From positions 1 through 57,377 of the forward strand of contig CAIUKV010000141.1 in NCBI GenBank assembly GCA_903899845.1: a stretch of DNA of 57,377 bases, in the 5' to 3' direction. Shown piece after piece: positions 30,621-39,731 of the stretch. A program made the position numbers and the translations under genes. The notes under the pieces were generated by a model, which searched no databases, was not told where the DNA came from, and saw only the letters and a list, made by a program, of their open reading frames with translations. Positions within the stretch are counted from its first letter, which is position 1; the number at the start of each line of letters is the position of its first letter. The DNA is from an uncultured Actinomycetes bacterium. Its GTDB lineage: Bacteria; Actinomycetota; Acidimicrobiia; IMCC26256; PALSA-555.

Positions 30621-31240
30621 GCGGGCGCCGCGCCGCCGGCGCCCCGCCAGCGCTCGTGGTCGACGATGATGAACACGCCCTCGCACTCGGCACAGAGGCG
30701 GTCGCCGGCGTGGATGGTGCCCTCGGCCCGCACCTTGCGGCCGTCGACCCCGACGTGGCGGGCGGTCAGGGTCAGGTCGGTCCGCAGGGGGGTCGGGCTG
30801 CGGTAGCGGATCGTGAGCGTGCCGGTCATCGCCCCGACCTCGGCGGTGATGTTGGCGATCCCGAGCATCTCGTCGAACAGCGAGGCGATGATCCCCCCGT
30901 GCACGCACCCGGGTGGCCCCTCGTACGCGGCGTCGAGGTTGGCGGTGCCGTGGACCACGCCGTCGTCGTCGACGCGCACCCGCACCGGTGGGGCCAGCGG
31001 GTTGGCCAGGCCGATCTGGGGCGAGAACGGGAAGTAGTCGTGGGGCGCCTGCGACGGCGTGAACGCGGGCACCGACAGGGTCCACTCGGGGGTGACCGGC
31101 GCGAGGTCGTCGGCCACCGCCTCGATCGCCGCCGCCGCCCGCCCGAGCGCCTCGGGGTCGGCCTCGGTGCGGACCAGTTGGTGGGTGATGCGCCGGACCG
31201 CCTCGGCCAGCCGCTCGTGGGCGGGACCGGGCGGGCTCAC
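30617..31240 (-). CDS. PaaI-family (hotdog) thioesterase
   Basis: ANLDAAYEGPPGCVHGGIIASLFDEMLG; GTG start overlapping ferredoxin stop. Confidence 0.88.
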   Translation of the reverse strand: MSPPGPAHERLAEAVRRITHQLVRTEADPEALGRAAAAIEAVADDLAPVTPEWTLSVPAFTPSQAPHDYFPFSPQIGLANPLAPPVRVRVDDDGVVHGTANLDAAYEGPPGCVHGGIIASLFDEMLGIANITAEVGAMTGTLTIRYRSPTPLRTDLTLTARHVGVDGRKVRAEGTIHAGDRLCAECEGVFIIVDHERWRGAGGAAPA

Positions 31241-31437
31241 TCGTCGACGATGGCGATGGCCTGCTTCGGGCACTGGCGGACGGCCTGCTCGACCTTGGGG
31301 CGCAGGTCGTCGCCAGGGTGCTCCTCGAGGACGTAGAGGAAGTCGTCGTCCCGGACCTCGAACACCTCGGGGGCGACCGCCATGCAGATGGCGTTGCTCT
31401 CGCACACGTCGAAATCGACGACGACCTTCCAACCCAT
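31237..31437 (-). CDS. Ferredoxin (3Fe-4S type, P450-associated-like)
   Basis: MGWKVVVDFDVCESNAICMAVAPEVFEV...AVRQCPKQAI: CxxNxxC...CP; RBS GGAGGG. Confidence 0.93.
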   Translation of the reverse strand: MGWKVVVDFDVCESNAICMAVAPEVFEVRDDDFLYVLEEHPGDDLRPKVEQAVRQCPKQAIAIVDE

Positions 31438-31492
31438 GCTCTGTCCCTCCGGTGAGTCCTGCCCGGATGCTATCCGGCGGGCCCGGTCCGCT

Positions 31493-32005
31493 CTAGTCCG
31501 TCGGTCGGGCCGCCCCGGGGGCCGGGGCGAACGGGTCGCGGCGGAGGTGGTGGCCGAGGTCACCGATCAGGTCCGTGAGGATCAGCCGGTCGGCGAAGCG
31601 CCAGACGCCCCCGACCCGCTCGAAGCGGTCGTGGTAGCGGCCGGCGATGATCGGCTGGAGCGGGAGGTCGTCGGTCTGCTGCAGCACCAGGTAGTAGGAG
31701 CGGGCCGTCGCGGCGTCGTCCGCGAGGTCGATCACCACGTTGGTGGTCACGTGCTTGGTCCGGGGCGTGCCGTCGGGGTAGCGCCGGACCATCCCCTCGA
31801 ACGTGGCCAGCACCGCGGCGGCGCCGGTCTGGGAGTGGACGGCGTCGCCGGCGTCGGCCCGGTAGGTGGCGTCCGCGAACAGGTCGGCCGCGCCGGCGAA
31901 GTCGCCCAGGTCGACCCGCTCGGCGTAGGTCATGATCAGCGTCTCGATCGCGTGCCAGTCGTCGCTCGGCGACGGGCCCGGCGGGGGTGGGGTGTCGGGG
32001 GCCAT
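31493..32005 (-). CDS. Nuclear transport factor 2 / SnoaL-like family protein
   Basis: IETLIMTYAERVDLGDFAGAADLFADATYRA...GRYHDRFERVGGVWRFADRLI. Confidence 0.85.
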   Translation of the reverse strand: MAPDTPPPPGPSPSDDWHAIETLIMTYAERVDLGDFAGAADLFADATYRADAGDAVHSQTGAAAVLATFEGMVRRYPDGTPRTKHVTTNVVIDLADDAATARSYYLVLQQTDDLPLQPIIAGRYHDRFERVGGVWRFADRLILTDLIGDLGHHLRRDPFAPAPGAARPTD

Positions 32006-32045
32006 GCCCGACCCTAGGTCACCGCCGGGGGCGGCGCCGGGCCCG

Positions 32046-32693
32046 TCAGCTGAGGATGTTCACCGCGCGGGCGACCACGAGCAGGATGATGACGACCGAC
32101 AGCGCCGCCTGCACCATCATCGCCAGCTTCGCCCAGCGGCTCAGGGGCATCGCGTCGGTCGGGCTGAACGCAGTGGCGTTGGTGAACGAGACGTAGAAGT
32201 AGTCCACGAACCGGGGTGCCCACGCGTCGTCGCGGTAGGGCTCGGGCAACGTCCACTGCGGGAACAGGAACGACGGGGCCCGCTCCCTGTCGGCCGGGTC
32301 CGAACGGCCGACCGGGCCGCCCCGGTCCAGCTCCCAGTACCACAGGGCGAACACGATCACGTTGGTGAGCCAGATCGCGCCGCCGGTGAGCAGGAGCACC
32401 GCCGGGTCGTCGAGGCCGCGGCCCCGGGCGAGGTCGACGACCATCCGCGTGCCGACCCCGAGGTTGGCGACGGTGAGGATCCCGGTGAGCACGAGCGCGG
32501 CGACCCGCCAGCCGACGCCGGGGCGGGCCTGGGTCCGGGTGCCGAGGAGCAGCACCACCGCGAGCACCCCGGCGACGGCGTCGAGCACCCACCGGGGGTG
32601 GTTGGCCACGCGGTCGGGCACGATCGACATCAGGACCACCGCGACGAGGATGGCGGCCGTCGCCTCGGCCCGGCTCTCTCGTGACCGCTCCAT
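32046..32693 (-). CDS. Conserved integral membrane protein (ion-channel-like / DUF1345-like)
   Basis: Several hydrophobic TMs; VDYFYVSFTNATAFSPTDAMPLSRWAKLAMMVQAALSVVIILLVVARAVNIL. Confidence 0.78.
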   Translation of the reverse strand: MERSRESRAEATAAILVAVVLMSIVPDRVANHPRWVLDAVAGVLAVVLLLGTRTQARPGVGWRVAALVLTGILTVANLGVGTRMVVDLARGRGLDDPAVLLLTGGAIWLTNVIVFALWYWELDRGGPVGRSDPADRERAPSFLFPQWTLPEPYRDDAWAPRFVDYFYVSFTNATAFSPTDAMPLSRWAKLAMMVQAALSVVIILLVVARAVNILS

Positions 32694-32743
32694 GGTGGCG
32701 GCATTGTGCCGGGCCCGGGCGGTGGAGTAAAGCCTGGGGTCTG

Positions 32744-32778
32744 CGACCGGCGACCGGCGACCGGCGAACTGCGACCAC
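32744..32778. repeat. 7-bp tandem repeat (cgaccgg), about 5 imperfect copies
   Basis: cgaccgg cgaccgg cgaccgg cgaactg cgaccac just upstream of GTG 32789. Confidence 0.85.
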
Positions 32779-32788
32779 GGAGGCCCGC

Positions 32789-33709
32789 GTGCCCCTCGGC
32801 GTCACCCAGGTGTTCCACGTCAACGTCAACTGCTCCGACCTCGACGCCGCCCTCGCGTTCTACCGCGACCGGCTGGGGCTCCGGACCGGCGTCCGCACCC
32901 GCCCCGCTGCACCCCAGGACGGCGCTGCGTTCCGGCTCGACGCGGCGCAGTGGGACGCCTGGGTCCTGCACGACGAGCGTGGCCTCGGCGCGGGCTGCGC
33001 GATCGACCTGCTCGAATGGCAGGTCCCCGAGCCGGTCGGACGCCCCGCCCGGGCCGACGAGCCGGGCTGGAACCGGATCGGGTTCTTCGTCGCCGACCTC
33101 GACGCCCGCTACGAGGCGCTCGTCGCCGACGGCCGGGTGGGGCACGGCGGGCCGCCCCACGAGACCACGATCGAGGGCGGTGCCCCGGTGCGCACCGTGG
33201 TGGTCGACGGGCCCGACGGGGTGCTGGTCGAGCTGGTGCAGACCGGCGTGGACCGGGTCGGGTTCGTGGCGGTCGGGGTGACCGACCTCGACCGGGCGGT
33301 CGCGTTCTACACCGAGGTGCTGGGCTTCCGGCTGCGGTTCCGTCGGGGCCCGCTGCGCCAGCCCGGCGACCAGCTCGGGCTGCCCGGTGAGATCGGCCTG
33401 GCCGCGGCCTACCTCGACGACCCGCGCGGCGACGGCTCGTTCATGCTCGAGGTCGTGCAGCTGCTCGACCCTGCGCCCCGCGTCGGCGCGCCCCGTCCCG
33501 CGCACGGGCTCGGGCTGTTCCGGTTGGCGCTCCTCACCGACGACGTCGCCCGCGACCACGACGAGCTGGTCCGGCTGGGCGTCCCGTGCTGGTCCCCGCC
33601 GGTGGAGCTCGCGATGGGACCCGGGCTGCCCCCGGTGCGCGCGCTGCTGTTCGAGGACCCCGACGGCACCGTCGTCGAGCTGATCCAGGCGCCGGGTCGA
33701 GCGGGCTGA
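32789..33709 (+). CDS. VOC (glyoxalase/bleomycin-resistance) family, two-domain
   Basis: QVFHVNVNCSDLDAALAFYRDRLGL and FVAVGVTDLDRAVAFYTEVLGFRLR duplicated VOC modules; DPDGTVVELIQ. Confidence 0.9.
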   Translation: MPLGVTQVFHVNVNCSDLDAALAFYRDRLGLRTGVRTRPAAPQDGAAFRLDAAQWDAWVLHDERGLGAGCAIDLLEWQVPEPVGRPARADEPGWNRIGFFVADLDARYEALVADGRVGHGGPPHETTIEGGAPVRTVVVDGPDGVLVELVQTGVDRVGFVAVGVTDLDRAVAFYTEVLGFRLRFRRGPLRQPGDQLGLPGEIGLAAAYLDDPRGDGSFMLEVVQLLDPAPRVGAPRPAHGLGLFRLALLTDDVARDHDELVRLGVPCWSPPVELAMGPGLPPVRALLFEDPDGTVVELIQAPGRAG

Positions 33710-33734
33710 CCGGGCCGGCCCGCTCGCCGGATCG

Positions 33735-34034
33735 TCAGCCCTTGATCACCACCACCGGGGCGGCGAACTGGAGGTCGAGGCCCTCGACCGCGTCGGCGAT
33801 GCCCGCCAGCGCGGCCATGGCCGGCCCGACCATGTGGGCGTCGAGCGCGGCCTGGTCCTCGTAGAGCTCGGTGACGTAGAACACGTCCGGGTTGGCGGTC
33901 TGGCGGTGCAGCACGTACATCAGCGTGCCCGCCTCGGCCAGGACGGCGTCACGGGCCTTCTCGAACTCGGCGACGATCTCGTCGCCCCGTCCCGCCTTGG
34001 CCGTGATGGTGGCCACCACCGACACCTTGCTCAT
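33735..34034 (-). CDS. Antibiotic biosynthesis monooxygenase (ABM/YgiN-like) domain protein
   Basis: MSKVSVVATITAKAGRGDEIVAEFEKARDAVLAEAGTLMYVLHRQTANPDVFYVTELYEDQAALDAHM; RBS GGGAGG. Confidence 0.92.
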   Translation of the reverse strand: MSKVSVVATITAKAGRGDEIVAEFEKARDAVLAEAGTLMYVLHRQTANPDVFYVTELYEDQAALDAHMVGPAMAALAGIADAVEGLDLQFAAPVVVIKG

Positions 34035-34106
34035 CGTCGCCTCCCGTCGTGGATCCGGTCGTGGATCCCGTCGCGGACCCGTCGTCGGGCCCGTCGGTCG
34101 GGCACC

Positions 34107-35822
34107 CTAGCGAGCGCCACGCACCAGCGCACCGGGACGGGCGCCGGTGTCGACCCCGTCACGCATCACCACCTGGCCCCCCACGATCGTCGCGACGTAG
34201 CCCTCGGCCCGCTGCAGCAGCCGCGGGGCCCCGGCCGGGAGGTCGTAGTGCATCTCGGGTCGGCGCAGCGCGAGCCGGTCGAGATCGATGACGTTGCAGT
34301 CGCCCTTCCTCCCGACGGCGAGGACACCCCGATCGCCCAGGCCGTAGAGCGCCGCCGGGTCGCTGGTCATCTTGCGGATCACGAGCTCGAGCGGCAGCCG
34401 GGCACCCCGGGTCCGGTCGCGCACCCAGTGGGTGAGCATGTAGGTCTCGATCGACGCGTCGCAGATGGCGCCGACGTGCGCGCCGCCGTCGCCCAGACCG
34501 AGGGCGGTGGCCGGGTGCAGGATCATCTCGCGGATGGGGTCCTGGGTGAAGTTCGCGTACCCGAGCAACGGCCGCAGGAGCAGCTCACGCCCGTCGTCCC
34601 CGAGCAGGAGGTCGAAGTACAGGTCCCACGGGTCCACGCCCGCGCGCGCGGCCTGCGCGGCGAGGGACTCCTCGGGCCCGGGCTCGTAGTCGGGCGGGTC
34701 GCCGAGCCGGAAGGTGCGGTCGAGCCCGAGGCCGATGAAGGCCATCCGGGGATCGGCCGCCGGGGCCTCGGCCAGGATCCGGGCCCGCAGCTCGGGATCA
34801 CGCAGCCGGGCGACCTTCTCCGCGAGCGGCAGGGGCTCGATCGCGAGGTACGACGGGCGGTCCCGCAGGGCGTGGAACGTCTGGAGGCCGAGGAGCAGCC
34901 CGAGCGGGCGGCCCGCGACCTGGGGACGGACCGGGATGCCCCGGTCGTGGACCTGCCCGACGAGGTCGAGCATCTTCTTCCACTGGTCGGGCTCGATGTC
35001 GTGCTGGAGCAGGGCGAACGTGATCGGCCGGCCGGTCTCCTCGGCCAGGCGGACCATCCAGTCCATCTCCCGGTCGGGCGCGGCGAGGTCCTCACCCATC
35101 ACGCCGGCGGGGGCGAGCTCGAACACCCCGGTCCCGGCCGCGGCGAGGGCCCGACCGAGCGCGAAGCACTCGTCCTCGGCGGCGAACGTGCCCGGGACCG
35201 GCTCGCCGTCGATGGCCCGGTGCGCGATGGTGCGCGAGGTGGAGACGCCGAGCGCGCCCGCCTCGATCCCCTCCTGCACGATGCGGGCCATGGCCGCGAT
35301 GTCGTCGGGCGACGCCGGCTCGTTGCGGGCCCCGCGGTCCCCCATCACGTAGCCGCGCACCGCGCCGTGGGGCACCTGCGTGCCGACGTCGAGCATGAGG
35401 GGCTGGGCGTCGAGGAAGTCGAGGAACTCGGGGAACGTCTCCCAGCCCCAGCGGATCCCCTCGGCCAGCGCCGTGCCCGGGATGTCCTCGACCCCCTCCA
35501 TGAGACCGATCAGCCACTCGTGGCGGTCGGGTGCGGCCGGGGCGAACCCGACCCCGCAGTTGCCCATGACGACGGTGGTCACCCCGTGCCAGCACGACGG
35601 CGCCAGCGTCGGGTCCCAGGTGACCTGGCCGTCGTAGTGGGTGTGCACGTCGACGAATCCGGGGGTGACCAGGCAGCCGGCGGCGTCGATCTCCTCGTGC
35701 CCGGCCGCGGTCACGGTCCCGACCTCGGTGATCACGCCCCCGTCGACGGCGACGTCACCGGCGAACGCGGGCGCCCCGGTGCCGTCGACGACGGTGCCGT
35801 TGCGGATGACGAGCTCGTGCAC
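34107..35822 (-). CDS. N-acyl-D-amino-acid deacylase-like amidohydrolase
   Basis: VHELVIRNGTVVDGTGAPAFAGDVAVDGG...TPGFVDVHTHYDGQVTWDP; MGNCGVGFAP. Confidence 0.93.
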   Translation of the reverse strand: MHELVIRNGTVVDGTGAPAFAGDVAVDGGVITEVGTVTAAGHEEIDAAGCLVTPGFVDVHTHYDGQVTWDPTLAPSCWHGVTTVVMGNCGVGFAPAAPDRHEWLIGLMEGVEDIPGTALAEGIRWGWETFPEFLDFLDAQPLMLDVGTQVPHGAVRGYVMGDRGARNEPASPDDIAAMARIVQEGIEAGALGVSTSRTIAHRAIDGEPVPGTFAAEDECFALGRALAAAGTGVFELAPAGVMGEDLAAPDREMDWMVRLAEETGRPITFALLQHDIEPDQWKKMLDLVGQVHDRGIPVRPQVAGRPLGLLLGLQTFHALRDRPSYLAIEPLPLAEKVARLRDPELRARILAEAPAADPRMAFIGLGLDRTFRLGDPPDYEPGPEESLAAQAARAGVDPWDLYFDLLLGDDGRELLLRPLLGYANFTQDPIREMILHPATALGLGDGGAHVGAICDASIETYMLTHWVRDRTRGARLPLELVIRKMTSDPAALYGLGDRGVLAVGRKGDCNVIDLDRLALRRPEMHYDLPAGAPRLLQRAEGYVATIVGGQVVMRDGVDTGARPGALVRGAR

Positions 35823-35943
35823 GGGAACCCCCTCCGGTCCCGGCGACCTCCGGCGACCCGTCCGGTGGGCCGCCCCTGGACCGCGGGCCGCCCGAATCGT
35901 AACGTGTCCCGGTCCCGGTCCCGGCCCGGCGAGGGAGGAACCC

Positions 35944-37158
35944 GTGCCCCTGCACCCCCAGCTTCCCGTCGATCTCACCGATCTCGACGCCTTCGTGGCG
36001 GGCGTGCCCCACGATCAGTTCGACCGCATCCGGGCCGAGGCACCCGTGTACTTCCACCCCGAACGCGACGCCCCGGGCTTCTGGTGCATCACCCGCCACG
36101 ACGACCTCCACCGCGTGAGTCACGAGTGGGAGGTGTTCTCGAGCGAATGGGGGATCACGCTGCACGAGGCCGACGAGGAGCAGCTCGCCCAGCAGCGGAT
36201 GATGATGCTCATGATGGATCCGCCCCGCCACACGCGGTTGCGGCTCCTCGTCAACAAGGGCTTCACCCCCCGGATGGTCGAGCGGCTCCACGAGCGCGTC
36301 CGTGAGGTCACCCGCGACATCGTCGACTCGATCGTCGACCGGGGCGCCTGCGACTTCGTCGTCGACATCGCCGCCGAGCTCCCTCTGCAGGTGATCGCCG
36401 AGATCATGGGGGTCCCACCCTCCGACCGCCACCAGCTCTTCGTGTGGTCGAACCAGATGATCGGCTCCGAGGACCCCGAGTACGCGGTGTCCGAGGAGGT
36501 CGCCCAGACCGCGATGATCGAGATGTTCGGGTACGCCAACGAGCTCGCGACCCACAAGCGCGCCAACCCGGCCGACGACATCGTCAGCGTGCTGCTCCAG
36601 GCCGAGGTCGACGGCGAGCGGCTCAGCGACCTCGAGTTCGACCTGTTCTTCGAGCTCCTGGCCATCGCCGGCAACGAGACGACCCGCAACCTGATCTCGC
36701 ACGGGATGCTGGCCCTGATGGAGCATCCCGACCAGCGCGAGCTGCTCGTCGAGGACCGCTCGCTCCTGCCCAACGCGATCGAGGAGATGCTGCGGTACGC
36801 ATCCCCCGTCATGTACATGCGGCGCACGGCCCGCGAGACCTTCGAGCTGCGCGGCGAGACCATCCAGGCGGGCGACAAGGTTGCGCTCTGGTACATCGCC
36901 GCCAACCACGACCCCGCGGTGTTCCCGGATCCCCACCGGTTCGACATCCGGCGCGAGACCGGCGACCACGAGGCCTTCGGCGGGGGCGGTCCGCACTTCT
37001 GCCTCGGCTCGCACCTCGCCAAGCTCGAGATCACGGTGATGTTCGACGAGCTGCTCACCCGGATTCCCCGGATGGAGCAGTCCGGGCCGGCCGAGCGCCT
37101 GCGCTCCAACTTCATCAACGGGATCAAGCACCTCCCGGTGACGTTCCCCGTCGGGTGA
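35944..37158 (+). CDS. Cytochrome P450
   Basis: AIAGNETTRN; FGGGGPHFCLGSHLAKLE heme loop; ends RSNFINGIKHLPV. Confidence 0.97.
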   Translation: MPLHPQLPVDLTDLDAFVAGVPHDQFDRIRAEAPVYFHPERDAPGFWCITRHDDLHRVSHEWEVFSSEWGITLHEADEEQLAQQRMMMLMMDPPRHTRLRLLVNKGFTPRMVERLHERVREVTRDIVDSIVDRGACDFVVDIAAELPLQVIAEIMGVPPSDRHQLFVWSNQMIGSEDPEYAVSEEVAQTAMIEMFGYANELATHKRANPADDIVSVLLQAEVDGERLSDLEFDLFFELLAIAGNETTRNLISHGMLALMEHPDQRELLVEDRSLLPNAIEEMLRYASPVMYMRRTARETFELRGETIQAGDKVALWYIAANHDPAVFPDPHRFDIRRETGDHEAFGGGGPHFCLGSHLAKLEITVMFDELLTRIPRMEQSGPAERLRSNFINGIKHLPVTFPVG

Positions 37159-38213
37159 ACGACGCCGCCGGGTCCGGCGCCGACCCCGGCCTCGACCGGC
37201 CGGCGCTGCACGAGTGGCTCCCCGCCCACGTCGCCGGGCTGCAGCCGCCGTTCCGCTTCACGCTGGTGGCCGCCGGGGGCTCGAACCTGACCTACCGGGT
37301 CGACGACGCCGGGGGTCGCGCCGTCGTGCTGCGGCGCCCGCCCGTGACCGCGGTGCTGGCCACCGCCCACGACATGGGCCGCGAGTGGCGCATCCTCGAT
37401 GCGCTCCATCGCCACACCGATCTGCCCGTCCCCACTCCCCGCGCGCACTGCGACGACCTCGACGTCGTCGGCGCGCCGTTCACGGTGATGGACTTCGTGG
37501 ACGGCCGGATCGTGCGCACCCCCGCCGACAGCGCCGGCTTCGCCGCCGCGGAGTACGCCACGGCCACCGACTCGCTGGTGGCGGTGCAGGCCGCGCTGCA
37601 CGCGGTCGACGTCGACGCGGTCGGGCTCGGCGACCTGGCCCGGACCCGCACCGACTACGTCGCCCGTCAGCTGCACCGTTGGATGACCCAGCTCGACCGG
37701 TCCCGGACCCGCGACCTGCCCGTCGTCGACGAGGTGCACGCGACGCTCGCGGCGTCGATCCCGCCCGAGTCGGGGCCGCCCGGCCTCGTCCACGGCGACT
37801 ACCGGTTCGACAACTGCGTGCTCGGTCCCGACGGCGCGATCACGGCGGTGCTGGACTGGGAGCTCGCCACCCTCGGCGACCCGGTGGCCGACTTCGCGTG
37901 GAGCTGCTGCTACTGGACCGGCCCCGACGACCCCGCCCCGTTCCTCGAGGCGGCCCCCACCCTCGACCCCGGATTCCCGACCCGGGCGGCCGTGGTCGAG
38001 CGGTACGCGCGCGCCTCGGGCCGGGACCTGGCCGCCCTCCCCTGGCTCGAGGCGTTCTCGTACTGGAAGATGGGCTGCCTGGTCGAGGGGGTGTACGCCC
38101 GGCGCCTCCGGGGCGCCACGGGCGGGATGGGCGTCACCGACCCGGGGACGATCGCGGACCGGGCCGAGCGCTTCCTGCGCCACGCCGCCGAGCTGCTCTC
38201 CCGGATCTCCTGA
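37155..38213 (+). CDS. Phosphotransferase family protein (APH-fold, acyl-CoA-pathway kinase type)
   Basis: VNDAAG...AGGSNLTYRVDDAGGRAVVLRRPP; LVHGDYRFDNCVLGPDGAITAVLDWELATLGDPVADFAW; GTGA overlap with P450 stop. Confidence 0.93.
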   Translation: MNDAAGSGADPGLDRPALHEWLPAHVAGLQPPFRFTLVAAGGSNLTYRVDDAGGRAVVLRRPPVTAVLATAHDMGREWRILDALHRHTDLPVPTPRAHCDDLDVVGAPFTVMDFVDGRIVRTPADSAGFAAAEYATATDSLVAVQAALHAVDVDAVGLGDLARTRTDYVARQLHRWMTQLDRSRTRDLPVVDEVHATLAASIPPESGPPGLVHGDYRFDNCVLGPDGAITAVLDWELATLGDPVADFAWSCCYWTGPDDPAPFLEAAPTLDPGFPTRAAVVERYARASGRDLAALPWLEAFSYWKMGCLVEGVYARRLRGATGGMGVTDPGTIADRAERFLRHAAELLSRIS

Positions 38214-38276
38214 CCGGGCGACCACAATGGGGTTCCCCCGGCTCCGCCGGGGCCGACCACCACTCGGGAGGGCCCC

Positions 38277-39731
38277 GTGGCGCGCAACCGCATCCTGATC
38301 GCCGTCGGCGTGGTCGCCGCCGTGGTCGCCCTGGCCCTCGTGGTCGTCGTCGGCACCTCGGGCGACGACGCCCGGATCGCCACGCCCGACGAGCGGCGCA
38401 CCCCGCCCACCACGGGCGCGGTCCCGCCCTCGGCCCCGGTCACCGCGCCCCCCACCGCGCCGCCGACGACCGCGCCCGCGGCGCCGACGACCGCGCCAGC
38501 ACCCCCGCCCACGACCATCGTCATCCCACCGAGCACGGCCGCACCCGCGCCGCCCACCAATCCCCCCACCGCTCCCCCGACCGTGCCCCCGACCGTGCCG
38601 CCCACGCCGCCCCCCGGGCCGACCGACCCCGGCATCACCCCCACCGAGATCCGCGTCACGGTGATCGCCGACTCCCCGGACGCGGTCGACGGCGTGAAGG
38701 CGTGGGTCGCGACCGTGAACAAGAAGGGCCTCGCCGGGCGCACGGTGGTCCTCGACGTCGCCCTCGTCGGCGGTGACCCCGTCGCCTACGCGGCCGCGGT
38801 CGAGGCGGCGTGCACGAGCTCGTTCGCGATCGTCGGGTCGCAGTCGGTGGGCGACCGCGGCGTCGGCACCGCCACCACCTGCGGGATCCCCGTCCTACCC
38901 GCCCGCGCGTTCTCCGACGAGCAGCGCCGCGCGCCGAACACCTTCGCCGCGGTCCCGACCGATCCCACCCGCATCCAGATCGGTGGCTTCCAGTGGTTGG
39001 CGAAGACCCGGGACGGGTGCTGCGCGCAGTACGTGGTCCGCTCGACCGACCCGGCCCGGGCTGCCGCCACGATCGCCTCGGCCGCCGCCGCCGACACCGT
39101 GCCCGGGTTCACCGACGTCGGCGGGACCGCCCTCGCCGACGACGCCCCCCAGAGCGCCTACGCCCCGTCGGCGACGACGATGCAGACGGCCGGCGCCACC
39201 TTCGGGCGCAGCGACCTCGGGTTCCCCTCGACCATCCGCTTCCGGGCCCAGGCCGCGGCCCAGGGCGTCGACGACGTGACCTGGTTCTGCCTCGACCAGT
39301 GCTACGACCCGGACTTCACCGCGCAGGGGGGCTCCGTGGTCGACGGCACCTTCGTCCAGGTCGGGATCGTCCCGTTCGAGGACGCCGACGCGGTCCCGGC
39401 GGTCAAGAAGTACCTCGCCGCCGGGGGTCCCCGCAGCCAGGTCGGGGTCGAGTCGGCCGCGGCCGGGGCGCTGTTCCAGACCGCGGTCACCAAGGCCGCC
39501 GGTCCCGACCGCGACAAGAACGCGATCACCCGCGCCGCCGTCCTGGCTGCGCTCGGCAAGATCCGGTCGTTCGACGCCGGTGGGCTGATCGGCCGGACCG
39601 ACGTCGCCGGGCAGGTCCCCAACGGATGCTTCGTGCTGGTGCGGGTCGACGGCGCCGGGTTCACCCGGGCCACCCCGACCAAGCCGGGCGAGCTCGACTG
39701 CGCGCCCGACAACCTCACCCCGGCCCGGTGA
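38277..39731 (+). CDS. ABC-transporter substrate-binding-like protein (type I periplasmic binding fold), N-terminal TM anchor and Pro/Thr linker
   Basis: MARNRILIAVGVVAAVVALALVVVVGTSGDD TM; PPTAPPTTAPAAP... linker; ITPTEIRVTVIADSP... Leu/Ile/Val-binding-like C-terminus. Confidence 0.78.
   Translation: MARNRILIAVGVVAAVVALALVVVVGTSGDDARIATPDERRTPPTTGAVPPSAPVTAPPTAPPTTAPAAPTTAPAPPPTTIVIPPSTAAPAPPTNPPTAPPTVPPTVPPTPPPGPTDPGITPTEIRVTVIADSPDAVDGVKAWVATVNKKGLAGRTVVLDVALVGGDPVAYAAAVEAACTSSFAIVGSQSVGDRGVGTATTCGIPVLPARAFSDEQRRAPNTFAAVPTDPTRIQIGGFQWLAKTRDGCCAQYVVRSTDPARAAATIASAAAADTVPGFTDVGGTALADDAPQSAYAPSATTMQTAGATFGRSDLGFPSTIRFRAQAAAQGVDDVTWFCLDQCYDPDFTAQGGSVVDGTFVQVGIVPFEDADAVPAVKKYLAAGGPRSQVGVESAAAGALFQTAVTKAAGPDRDKNAITRAAVLAALGKIRSFDAGGLIGRTDVAGQVPNGCFVLVRVDGAGFTRATPTKPGELDCAPDNLTPAR

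Noticed and set aside
34040-34106. gtcgtggatccggtcgtggatcccgtcgcggacccgtcgtcgggcccgtcggtcggg as an ordered repeat or operator
   Set aside because: Degenerate gtcg-rich low complexity without consistent period; not distinguishable from compositional bias.
38399-38635. Pro/Thr codon tract as a DNA-level repeat element
   Set aside because: Explained by the low-complexity protein linker of the substrate-binding-like protein.
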